Origin: Prinsepia uniflora | Lineage: Eukaryota; Streptophyta; Magnoliopsida; Rosales; Rosaceae | Assembly: GCA_032719365.1 (NCBI GenBank) | Contig: CM064872.1 | Coordinates: 59,448,891 to 59,512,890 of the forward strand | Length of the DNA stretch: 64,000 nt | Direction: 5' to 3' | Shown: piece by piece, positions 19,108 to 30,212 of the stretch | Numbering within the stretch: the first letter of the stretch is position 1 | Layout of the letters: every line of letters begins with the position of its first letter | Program-made: the position numbers and the translations under genes | The notes under the pieces: generated by a model | Seen by the model: the letters and a program-made list of their open reading frames with translations, nothing else | Database searches by the model: none | Told to the model about the DNA's origin: nothing

Positions 19108-21926
19108 TGACAGGACCCGTCCCAACTGGACCTCGATAACCGTGCCCGGTCCTGCTCCCGTCTGACAAGTCAACTGAAGTCCCGAAAGTACCTTTCAGCA
19201 CCTGTCAAACCAGGGATAACTGCCGCTCATGCCTCCGCCTCGAGATCAGCCCCAAACGTTGTGCCACGACCTGGAGGGTCATCAAAACAGAAAAGTGTGA
19301 GTGGACAAAAATATATTCGTTAAAACACATTTTAAAAGACATCATTTACCCTCCAGTTTATCAAACCTTGCATGCATAGGAAAAATATATGAATGACAAT
19401 CACCGGCTTTCCAGCCAAACCATATAATAAGTCAAACTTCCGGCTCTCAAGCCAAACACATGAAAACATAGTCACCTGGCCACACGGACCAAAACTCGTA
19501 CTCAATAACAGTACGCAACATCAAACAGTATTATACACAAGGTCACAATCAATTACTCAGTCAATCAATCAATCAATCCGCATTATTCACAAGTGCACAA
19601 ACCATCACAATGTCACACCGGCACTACGCGTAGGCCATAACCCGTGTCTCAGTCGTCTGGGAAGTCACCCCGAGCTCCGAATGTCCCAGCACGCATCACC
19701 CCGAGTGTTAGCCGTCTGGGAACACCCCGAGCTTCGGCTACCTGGGAATATATATCACCCCGAGTACCAGCCGTCTGGGAACACCCCGAGTTCCGGCTGC
19801 CTGGGAACAGTTACAATCATATCCCCGAGCTCCGGTCGTCTTGGAACACCCCTAGCTTCGACCGTCTGGGTATTCACAATCATAATGAAAATCATCCGGG
19901 ATTATATCCCAAAATATCTCAATCAAATCCTTGACTTCCAACCAAGTCAAAGTCGTTACCAACCGGGACTCAAGCCCAAAACATCAATATCACGCAAATC
20001 CGTGAAATCACATTAAACACAGTAAAATAATCCAAAAATCATCCTTGACTCATTAATTCATCAAAATATCCATGTTGAAATCATTTTGACTCCGGGCCTA
20101 GTCCACAATATCATTTACACATTTCTCGTAAAACGTGCTCGAATCACCGATTAAAATAATCATTAAATCATAAATAATCATGCACATCATCAGGACATCA
20201 TTGCAAGTCAATTTATGCAATCAATCATGTAAAACATTTAACTATGCATGCATATCAATTTATAAAACAAACGTCCACTCACACACCGTCCAATTGCTCG
20301 TTTCCCGCGCTGCACGCGTTTCCGTAATTTCTGACACTTGCCAGGAATCCCGAATCCTGTCCAAAATCATTACTTAGGGTCACTAGGGACCTAATTATCA
20401 TCATATTAATTTATCATAATTTTCCGGGAATTTAATATTAATTTAATACGTAACATAAATCTTCGGACCCTCGAAACATTATCGAGACGGCGTCCGATCG
20501 ACTCGCAACCAACACCAAAAATGTTCGTTACCTTAAATAGGACAAGTCTCATGTTGAACTTACCTCGGGATTCCCCCTCACGCGCCCCCACGCGCCGCCG
20601 TGAGTGGCTGCGCGTGGGTGCCACGCGCCGTGAACAGTAACGGTGAACAGTGACCTTCTTCACCCGTTTACCTGGTAAACGGGTCCGGCTAGCCCGCGAT
20701 GCAACCCGACTGGAATCCTGTCCATTCCGAGTTAATTCCTTCAATTAATTACTCTAATTGCATCATCATAAACCCAATTGCAGTTCTGTAATTTAATTTA
20801 CAACAATTCTCACCTCAATCCCGTCGACTTCGAGTTTGAACGATCAAAGAACCCGCCATGGCTGTTCATCTTCGAATTACACCCATTTCCATCGAATTCG
20901 TGTAATTGATTCATTGAGAAGCATCGTGGGACACTGGGAAACACGTTTACAATATCAATTTCATCGTTCCACACCTCCAATCCATTCGACTCAAGCTCGA
21001 AAATCTGGTATCCCCTTCTTCCGTTCTGTTCTAAGGCAAAACAACATCGAATTGCCTTCAATTCTAATCGGTTTCGACTCGTCTCACTCCCAGGAGACTA
21101 AAACAAAGCTCAATTTCACTCAATTACATCCCCAAATTCAAATTCGATCCTAAGGCCCGTTTAAGGATTTTTCGGGTTTTTCTGGTTTTCAGTCGGGTTC
21201 GAAGCCCATCACTCCTCTTTCAATGTTCTCATCAAATTTCTCTTTGAATTGCACTTGATTTCCACAAACCCAGCTAATGAATTTCAGATTCCTCCTGAGA
21301 TCAAGTATGGTGGTCTTTTGCTCTGTTTATTTTTGTCTTGGTCGAGTATGAACAAGTGCTAACTATGAAATAGATTAATTAATTAATGTAAAGAAGCACC
21401 CCAAGTGCTACTCATCCATCAAATGAGAAGTGACAGATGTCACTCAAAGACATAAGCTACTCATCAAAGTGGCTGAATCAGCCATCAACCGTACTAATCA
21501 ATTAAACCCAGTCAAATTACCATTTTACCCCTTACTAACATAAATTACCAAAATACCCCTCATAGTTCTGGACCCATAAGTTTCTCGTTCGGACTCCGAT
21601 TGACGCATGCCGCCTGTCTACGGATTCAGCATCCCGAGACCTATCTAACGGTCTTCTCGGAAAGTCCAAACAATGTCCCGATCAAAAGTCAACTTTCGGC
21701 CCCTATCACCAACTTCCGCACGTCATAACTTTCTCCTCGAATGTCGAAATCGGGCGTGCCACCTGTCTATGAACTCGTGACGTCCCGAACTACGTCACGG
21801 TCATTGGTCAAAGTCCGTTTGACCGCTTCAAATCAAAAGTCAACTTTTCGCCCAATTCCAGGGGCAAAATCGTCATTTTCCCCAAAGTTTCCAACTTTTC
21901 CCTTTTTGAATGTCCGGGTCGTCACA
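19108..21926 (-). repeat. 5' LTR (right) of the compact element
   Basis: Near-identical to 15,650-18,455, with visible differences mostly single bases and short indels (for example an extra A near 21,045 and extra bases near 21,795). Ends at 21,926 followed by the second GAAAC. Confidence 0.92.
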
Positions 21927-21931
21927 GAAAC
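21927..21931. other. Target site duplication, right (GAAAC)
   Basis: Pairs with 15,645-15,649. Confidence 0.9.
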
Positions 21932-23046
21932 AGCCGGTGTACTCGCCCAGCGTCTCGGTCTCCCCCTACTTTAGGAGAAAGAGGTCTTCGCTGAAATTTG
22001 AATCATGAACTAGTTCAGGAAGAACTAGTTGATTACGGCCTCGGTGAGGATGGAACTGAACACTAGGTTACAGGCCTCATCGGTCAAGCTCGAGAAGGAG
22101 ACGGCTGACCGAAAGTTATTCTGGTGGTTGATTGGATCTGTCTGTCCCTTGTAGAGGGGGACCTTGAGCGGTTTGATCGTGTGACCATGCTAGAAGAAAT
22201 TGATCCAGTTTGTAAAGGGGGCCGTGCTGGGTCTGCCCCAATTATGTGTCTCGGGGGTTCCCTTTTCGGCCCCGAGGCACTTTACTCGATCAAGAAGTTG
22301 TTGGACGATTGGGTCAATAGTGGGAGATTTACTTGGGCAAGGGCAGATGGTGACTTACAGAGGTTTCGGTGCATCCCGATGAGACAAGTTCCCTCGGTTT
22401 CCCCTAGATATGTTACTACATGGGGGGCTGTCGGATCGTCGTGCACTGAGGATCTCTTGGGAGGAGTCGGCTCCTTCTGTAAGTGAGATGTTGGTATTTT
22501 TCCTGCCGAGAGAATACTGTCGAGGGCTAGCCTCGGGCTGCGTCCAGCCGATTTTTTTCGCCGTTTGCAGGCCCTTTTCCCAGAGGAATTTTAGCCGGAC
22601 CAGGCTTAGCTACCTGTGCTTCGGTCTGGAGGTTCCGTTCAGAGCTTCGCGAGCGTCACGGTAGATCTTGGTACCCTGAGCGCCCTTCCCGGGTATGACC
22701 AGGAGTTTTTGGACCTTTTCGTTCGGTGCGGTTGCGATTGTGGTTTTGCCCTTATCAGTCTTCTGGCGGACCCTCTCGGCGCATTCGGTCACAACCTGGT
22801 CACCCCCGCGGATCTCTTCCTAGGCGCGACGGGCGTTCAGCTCGGCCTGTGCGGCTTGTAACTGGGCGACAACCTCAATGTATTTCCCGCTAAGTTCGGT
22901 GTATCGCACCTTAACTTGGAAGCCGTGGGCCCTTATCTCATCCATGTCCCGCTGTGGTTTTTCCAATGCTCGGAGCACCTCGGGGGAGGTGTTCATTAGC
23001 CCTCGGCCGGGTGCGGGTGTAACTTCGGTATCTACATTGTCGTGCA
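21932..23046 (-). pseudogene. Gypsy gag, N-terminal part (interrupted gene, upstream piece)
   Basis: Starts at the ATG at 23,046 on the - strand (MHDNVDTEVTPAPGRG), runs through a charged helical stretch (EVLRALEKPQRDMDEIRAH), and farther on shows KPLKVPLYKGQTDPINH and FSSLTDEACNLVFSSI. The last two are the '...YDG..DP..H...F' and helical regions typical of the N-terminal gag domain in plant gypsy elements. Stops and frame changes are frequent. The gene continues at 15,644 on the far side of the compact element. Confidence 0.75.
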
Positions 23047-23114
23047 TGCTGGCAGATGGGAGGGTAATGGTGTTTTTTGGCTCGGTAGAGTGGAGGGAAA
23101 ACTTAGTCAGTTTA

Positions 23115-23131
23115 CTATAGACGGCGCCAAA
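23115..23131 (-). other. Primer-binding site of the gypsy element
   Basis: On the - strand TGGCGCCGTCTATAG begins just after the LTR end; TGGCGCCGT-type primer sites are usual for Tat/Athila-lineage plant gypsy elements. Distinct from the initiator-Met site used by the surrounding non-coding family. Confidence 0.75.
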
Positions 23132-23132
23132 C

Positions 23133-23921
23133 TGTTGATGCACAAAATGTACCAATTTAGGGAGCGAATGCTGCTTTGCCACGTGCCTTGGAATAGACCT
23201 GAAAAGGGAGAAAACTGGTTGGTCAGCCAGAGTATAGGCACCGGTGTGGTGCCAGCCCAAAGGTACTCCGATGCCCAAGTCAGTGGTCGGTCTGAGTGCT
23301 AAGGAGTGGTAATAATTGTATTTCCAAAGTAGTTGTCAATAGTAAATGCTTAGTTACCTTTATACGCTAAATGGAACCCTTTTGTATGGGTGTGGTGAGT
23401 ATAATAAATACATTCTCCCGATGTGGGATAAATGTCAGCTGTTGTGGGGCCGACACGTGTAGAAGACGTCCACGTGTCGGTGCTGGCCAGACCCTACTAG
23501 GGTTTGCTTGTCTGAGTGGGCCTGGGCCCCTTGGGCTTGTGTTGGGCGGAGGTACTTGGCCCTCGGGTCAGTCTGGGCCTGACATACCGACCGACGGAGG
23601 GTGGTCCTCTAGAGTCTGCCTATGGCACGGTGCTAATAGAGGGCTGGACCTATCGGTCGGTCTGGGCCTCTGGAGTTGGTCTAGGCTGATGTATTTGGTA
23701 GCGGACTGGGCCTTCTGGTGGGGTTGGGCCCCTTGGTCGGTCTGGGCCGATATGTTATGAACAATGATAATTATTGTAATTTAATATTAATATTAATTGT
23801 CTATTATTAAGAATAATGACAATTAACTCTCGGGGAGAATATTAATATTACGGAGATTTCTAACCAGATTAAATAATGTACTTAGTTGGTAAATAGATTA
23901 TTTAATGTGTGGGTGTCTACA
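23133..23921 (-). repeat. 5' LTR of the gypsy element (789 bp)
   Basis: On the + strand it runs from TGTTGATGCACAAAATG to GGGTGTCTACA; on its own strand it begins TGTAGACACCCAC and ends TGCATCAACA, immediately before the primer site and gag. The partner LTR has been lost with the rest of pol at the 14,114 break. Confidence 0.75.
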
Positions 23922-26338
23922 AGTAGTTGGTATTATTGTCAAGGGCAATTTGGTCATTTTGGGAATTATGGGCCACGTGACAGCTCTACAATTTTTAGGT
24001 GATTTTGGGTTCCACAATAAAGAAAAGAAAAAAAAACAAGTTGATTTTGCTAATTGAGGAAGCTGTTGGTGGAGCTTTCCTTATGGCATTGTGTTGTTGA
24101 AAGATGCTTATTGGTGGTGGTGGGTAGAAGAAACGCAGTAACCCTCGGACAAGCTCGGGAGGAGATCAAAATTTGTGAGGAGATAGAGAGGAGATTATGA
24201 AATTTCTTTTATTTTTTAATAGAAAATATAATAAAATGAGCAAATTTCTTAATTACCCTTACTAAGTTTGTAATATTACTACCACGTCATCAAGATTAAC
24301 GGTGTTACTAATTTTGACTGACGGATTGTGCAACGTTTTTGACCTTGTACTTGTTCCTAGTGCTCATTGAGGCAAATTTTTGTTCCTGGTGCATTTTGAT
24401 AATATTATTTTTGTTCCTAGTGCATTTAGCCTAATAAGTCAAAGAAATAAGGAAGGGAAACAGAGAGGGAAAGAGACAAAGAGAAAGAAATCAGGAAAAG
24501 AGAGAAATAAGAATCGTGAAAAGCCTAGAACTTTTTTCCGTGAACAACCGAACAGGATGTTGAGGAATTAGACGGAAATTGCTCGAATTGAGATTGTAAG
24601 TGCCTTCCTTGAACCAATAGGAGCAGAACCATAAAAAAAATGGATGACAATTACTTAGGAACGAACCAGGAACAGAGTTCAAAATTTGAAATTTAAAGTT
24701 TTAACGGGTTCGAGGATTTAAGGTCTTAAATTGAACTTAAAATCATGTTTAGGGGTTCATTCCGAGTATGTTTGTGAGGTTAATTGTGAGAAATGATCAA
24801 GACAATGGAAGAATTGAACTCGGGCCACAAAACCGGGGTCAGGACCAAAGTTGCAGATCCATCACAGTAATGAGAAGATGAATAGTGGCTACACGTGAGG
24901 CCCATGCGCACCGCTTTTTTTTGGGGGGGGGGGGGGGGGGGGAAGGGGAGAGGTGCGTGTTACTGTGTCTCGAGATGCGATCAACATATATTTTTTTTTA
25001 GTTTTTGATATTACGAATCCAACGGTATATTTTCGAGGCGATTGAGTATCATTTCAGGGCAATTTTGACTGTCCGAAGGTTTAGGGATTGTTTTTAATTC
25101 ATTTAAAAATCCCAAAAAATTGTGGGAATATAGTATGAACTTATTGAGATGACTAGTGACCTTAGATATGATTTTGATAGGAGGTGACTTTCTCGAATTT
25201 TATAGAAATGCATGCAATTCAGTTCGATTGCGTGTACGGTACGTGTGAATCAACGTTTATTTTTATTAAAATATTATGCATGCATATTTATGTATTTTAA
25301 ATGTTTTTCTAGTTGGTTTTGATGACGTTTGAGTGATTGATATTTTTATACAATTTTTGACGATTTTTACGGAAATTACTTTATGGCATGTTTTATGAGA
25401 ATTATTTTGAATTATATTTCCGAATTTTACATAAATCATGGTTTTGGGTAAAGTACGATTAAAGTGTGTTTCTCGATGCTTGTGATGAAAATGCTTGTGA
25501 TGTGGGATTGTTACGATTAATGGATGATTTCTGTGGAAAAGGTTACTTATGCACATTTTTACTAGATTTCATATAAAATGTATTTTTGGGCATTGGCTGC
25601 GGTTTCTAAATCGAGATTTTGAATAAAATTAATGGATAATATAAATGTGTGATTCCTCGATATTGGTGCACTGTGATGAGAATTATGTATGTGTGCGAAT
25701 AACCCTTATCGTGATGCGTGTTGATTGACTGGGTAGTCTCAGACGTCAAGCGGGGCTCCGATTCCTGGGACTAGTGACAAGGATGTCAAACTGGGCTCTG
25801 GTTCCCGAGTGCTTATGTGGTGTGCCTACCGGTAGTGCAGTTCACTGTGTTGACTGATATTGTGAATCGAGGACAAATTGGATGTGAGTTGATTATGTGT
25901 GATGACTGTGCTGGCTTTGTGTTGACTATTATGGTTACTTGTGTGATGATTGCATTGGTCTACTGTTGCTTTTGACATAAGGATTCATTTCACGTATTTC
26001 GAGGCTATAAATGGTGTTTTGTGTTAATTGAAACTTAATGGTTTTTGTATGCATGCATAGTTTTAAAAAACGGAGGATAAATATTGAATGTTTTCAAATT
26101 ATATTTTAAAAATATTTATTTTTGTCCACTCACAAGGTTTTCGACTTTTTGTGGTTTTTGTAACCCTTCAGGGCCATTGCATGAAGTTCTTGGTTAGATG
26201 AGAGGCAGAGGCATGATGGTAAGATAAATATCTCTTTTCTGACAAGTTGAGGGTAATTTTGGTATTGTGGATTACTTGTCAGACAAGAGCAGGGCCCAGA
26301 TGTGGTTTACGAGGTGTTTTTAGGTTTGGGCTCTGTTA
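23922..26338 (+). mobile_element. Degraded LTR of the non-coding family, 5'-truncated
   Basis: The right part shows the family order of landmarks: 'CACGTATTTCGAGG' (25,993), TGCATGCATA, 'TTTTTGTCCACTCAC' (26,122), 'CCCTTCAGGG' (26,165), a 'CTGACAAG...CTTGTCAGACAAGAGCAGGGCC' dyad region (26,240-26,305) and a closing 'GGTTTGGGCTCTGTTA' at 26,338. The left half (23,922-24,600) is not confidently alignable; it contains three copies of TTGTTCCTRGTGC (24,351-24,423). A G20 homopolymer lies at 24,923-24,942. The TGTAAC start and any target duplication are missing. Confidence 0.55.
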
Positions 26339-27275
26339 GCCCAAGCCTGAACAAGTGAACTTCAACAGATACTTGATGGTTGCTCAACTACGGTCCGTAC
26401 TTGCCCTTCTTTCTCTTGGAAATTCTGAGATTTGGCCCACACTCCAACTTTCTATTGCTCGTAGTTTCGCTCAAGTTTCGAACGCCATGCTTCTACTGCT
26501 ACAAGGGTGGATCGCCTCCTCCCCACTTTCCGAACCAGTTATATCAACTAGCGACTGATGCAAGCACTCTCCTCACTACATTGATGGAAGTCGTGCTCTA
26601 ACGATTACAATTCATCATGGGTTGGAGTTTCTACCAATTCAACATTCTGGAGACAATTCAGCTCATGCAGTGCACTATGATAACTGTCCAAAAGGTTTGT
26701 AACTTGCGTTGTGACAGAATCAAAGAACGGCGAGGCACCAAGGATGGAATTCAGGGCGTTCTTGACTTCACTCAAATCTGGAACATCGTCCCCTCTGGCA
26801 AGGACTTCTAAGGCATGTCGAATCACCTCTTGAATAGATCAGGAGGGACCAGTGGTGGAGGTTGGGGCCAAAATCCTGAAGGGAGGAAAAAGAAAAGACG
26901 TGAATTAGTGTTCTAGAATTTGAACCTCCGAAGGGTCCTGGGCCTGAGATAGGGATAAAATTTAGAACCACTAAACGCGGGAAGAAGAGTAAGTAGAGAT
27001 AATACTTGTTCAACATTTGGAGGGATCTCATGACCAATACTAATCGAGCCATAATCTAGGGTAATCACAAGAGGAGTGTGTGGAATGCCACATACCTTTT
27101 CCATACCAGTTGCCACTTTTAACGTTTCCCTAACAGGCGACAGAGGAGGTGAGCAAGCTGTTTCCTCAGGATCCTTTCCCTGAGGAAGACTATTGTGGTT
27201 GCCTACCAGGGGCATTGGCTGAACAAGCCTAACCAGAAACAGTCCAGGACTCGAATTATCTATTGCTAACTGGTT
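26339..27275 (-). pseudogene. Antisense ORF remnant: helical middle part (block 3 of 4)
   Basis: On the - strand it runs from the edge of copy B (27,280) with LAIDNSSPGLFLVRLVQPMP and HTPLVITLDYGSISIGHEIP, then about 26,826-26,605 with IRHALEVLARGDDVPDLSEV, TQVTNLLDSYHSALHELNCL, and then degenerates. Helical, acidic, no enzyme motif. It lies between two inserted elements, in the same strand and order as the PMD block at 43,263-44,943 and the coiled-coil block at 3,300-4,924. I therefore read it as a piece of the same antisense ORF (inference). Several stops. Confidence 0.45.
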
Positions 27276-27280
27276 GGTAT

Positions 27281-30212
27281 TGACACGACCCATCCCAAAT
27301 CCCCCCGGGATTAACACGGGATGTGTCATGCTCCTATCTGACACGAAGTGTCAGACAAGGAATAATTCAACCTCAGTCTGTTCGGGGCTTTTAGAGCGCA
27401 CCAGGATCAGAGGAGGAGTGTGAAGTCTTGGTCACTGCTACAGCCCGCATCCGCGATCAACCTGAAGGGCATTAAAATCAATTAAAAGCAGTGAGTGGAC
27501 GAAAAATCAATAGTTTAATAAAACTTATTTCATAAAAAGACATTTATACCATTTCACTAAAAATCATACATGCATTTGAAAACTCGTTATCTCAATCAAA
27601 TCAAATATAATAAAAACCGTTTATAAAACCGAAGTCATTTCCTTCCTCAAATCATTAGGGCCTTAGCCCAAAACCACAGAATCAATCATATGGGAACTCA
27701 ACCCAAAATCGTAAAATACCAAAATCTGTAAATCCAAATCCAAGTGGGCCACTGCCCAAATCCATAAACACAAATCCATAAACACAGAAATACCATTTCG
27801 TAAATCCAATAATTCTTGTTTACCAAATACCCATCCTCGGCATCCCAGATGCCTAGCGTCCCAGACGCTTGACGTCCCAGACGTCATATCTCACAGTCTA
27901 AGGCTATGCGTGCCACCTGGGGTATCTTCAGGTTAATCTATGATATCCCAGATGTCTGACGTCCCAGACGTCTGATCATAGCAATCCTACTCCTGAGTCA
28001 CCATACGGTCTGGTTGCTCCGTATAATGATCCCTTGCAGGCAATGCACCGTGACTTCCCCAGTGTCCCAGACATCTAGAGGAGACCATCCACATATCCTC
28101 ATATAAGGATGGTATATGGAAAACAGTTTGTAAAGTCATTTCAAGACATCTTAAAGAGGCCATGCTCGAAATTTCCATAAAGTCACCGTAATTCCAGAAA
28201 TGGGTCTTATGCCTGAAGTATACTTATCATAAACCATTTCCACAAATCCAATTTCCAAAACTCATAGGGTCTCAGCCCGAAATTCCATTTCACAAACTAA
28301 CTAGGCCTCTAGCCCGATTATATAAGTCAACTGGGCCTCAAGCCCGATCATGTAAACCAACTGTGCCCCCGACCTGATGCCTTATTAAATAAAATGGACT
28401 CCAAGTATGAGGGTTCGTAAATTAATTAGGTCTCAAGCCCGGTTCCATGTTTCCAAATCCGAAATCATACCATTGAACCATTATTAAAATCACAATCACA
28501 TAGAAATACAGTATAAAACAGTAAAACCTCAAAATACGTGCAAATATGTAAATCACCAATACCACAATCATCGTCATAGAAATCACATATATAAAACATA
28601 TAAAACAGTTATGCATGTATTAGAGTTTAGAAAACAAGGTCCACTTACAGGCCATACTAGCTGCCAGCTCGATACACGTGTCATAATCTTCCCTGGCTAA
28701 ATCATCATCTCTTGAACTTCTGGACCTATCCAAATCACATCCAAAGGTCACTAATCAACTATACAAGTCTATAGGATAAACCCCCAAAACTCCCGAAAAA
28801 GTCAACATGTCCTGGACACGTTTCCTGAGGTGAAAAACCTCAATTTGACCAACGAAACTATCTCTGATCGACACGAAATCACCACCATTGGTTTCGTATA
28901 GTCAAAACCTAAAAGATGGTGGTGGTCCCACCTCGAGTACTGTTTCCATGCGCCCTCACGTGCCAGGCCAACGCCCTGGTCAACCCTGCTACAATAATGA
29001 TGACGTCATCACTAACAGGTGTCAGACTAACACGTGTCACGCTCTGGTTGGCTGCTGGTCTGACAAGTCTGACATGATGACGTCAACATGATGTCATCAT
29101 TCCTGACATTCGGTCGGGTCGGCCCGAAAGCCTGCAACCAGGTCACCGTGACCCGCGACTTGACCCGATCAGTTCTTCCAACTCTAGCCACCATTTTCAA
29201 AGTGGTTTGCCCCTATATGCTCATCTAAGCCTCCTCTAGGGTTCAATGAATTCAAAGACAACAAAAGATCACGAGATTCATACCTACGATTCAAAACCCG
29301 TAGCCCAGAATTCCTCCTCCCTATTCCTCACTTTTCCGGCCACCTGGATCCACGAAACCAACACTAAATAACCCATTCCTATCCCTAGAATCATTTTAAG
29401 CCAACAAACCAACCCATACACTTTAAAACTGAGAGCTTCAAAAATGAATAGAAATGGGTAGTTCTCGGGTTTTCCAGCCTACTTCCACCGTGTCACCGCC
29501 GTGGGCCCTCCAGTCGACTCCTCTGGCTTCCTAGCCTCCCTCTGTGTCTAGCCTAGTAATGGTCTGGGGTGGGTGTGTGTGGGTTGGATGGTTTGAATTT
29601 TGGTTATGGTTTTTTTTCTTCACAAGTTCAAGAGAATATGGGAGACGGAGATGAAGTTTGATGATGATGGAGATGATCAGATGAGAGGGATGAAGGGTGA
29701 GGATGAGAGGGCCGAGAGAGATCTGAACGGTGAGGGGGGAGGGGGTGAAAGATGTGTTAAATGGCTAAAATATATATATATATAATCAACCAACGGGAGC
29801 AAGATCCATAAAATAGGGAAAAGTGGCCATGGGATGAGTGACACTTGTCACTCATCCAAGGGTTCTGGGTTATTTTAATTATTTATCAAAACCTATTATT
29901 TTATTATTTTTTAAATTGAATTCCCGGGACGTAAGTTTAACTAATTTCGTTTCCGTGACCATAACTTTTAAGTCGAACGTCCGTTTTTGATGTGCCGCCT
30001 ATTTACGGACTCGTAACATCCTGACCTACGAAACGGTCCTCGGTCCTTGTATGTTGGACTCCCCAGGTCAAAAGTCAACATTTTGAACAAATCTAAGGGT
30101 AAAATGGTCATTTTACATCGTCTGCCCAAATTCTCTCAACTAATCAAGGATTAGTCACATTAATTCATAATTATTTAATATTTAATCTCGATATTTGGGA
30201 TGGGTCGTTACA
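27281..30212 (-). repeat. 3' LTR (left) of copy B
   Basis: Complete. Contains the best array of covarying mini-palindromes around CCA (27,840-27,972), a run of GGGCYT..GCCC units (27,656 and 28,265-28,440), a TCTGACAC/GTGTCAGA hairpin near its left end (27,337-27,355) and the ATGAGTGACA/TGTCACTCAT palindrome (29,833-29,854). An (AT)n stretch lies at 29,770-29,785. Confidence 0.88.

Larger units (their letters stand above)
15650..21926 (-). mobile_element. Compact non-autonomous LTR element (two 2.8-kb LTRs, 0.65-kb interior)
   Basis: Two LTRs of 2,806 and 2,819 bp, beginning TGACAGGACCC and ending GGTCGTCACA on the + strand, flank only 652 bp. The element is in - orientation: the reverse complement of the initiator-Met primer site lies next to the right LTR, and a polypurine tract lies next to the left one. 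Target duplication GAAAC on both sides. The LTRs differ at only a small number of substitutions and 1-3-base indels, so it inserted recently compared with its neighbours. No protein is encoded; LTRs make up about 90% of the element. It sits inside the gag gene of the gypsy element. Confidence 0.92.
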
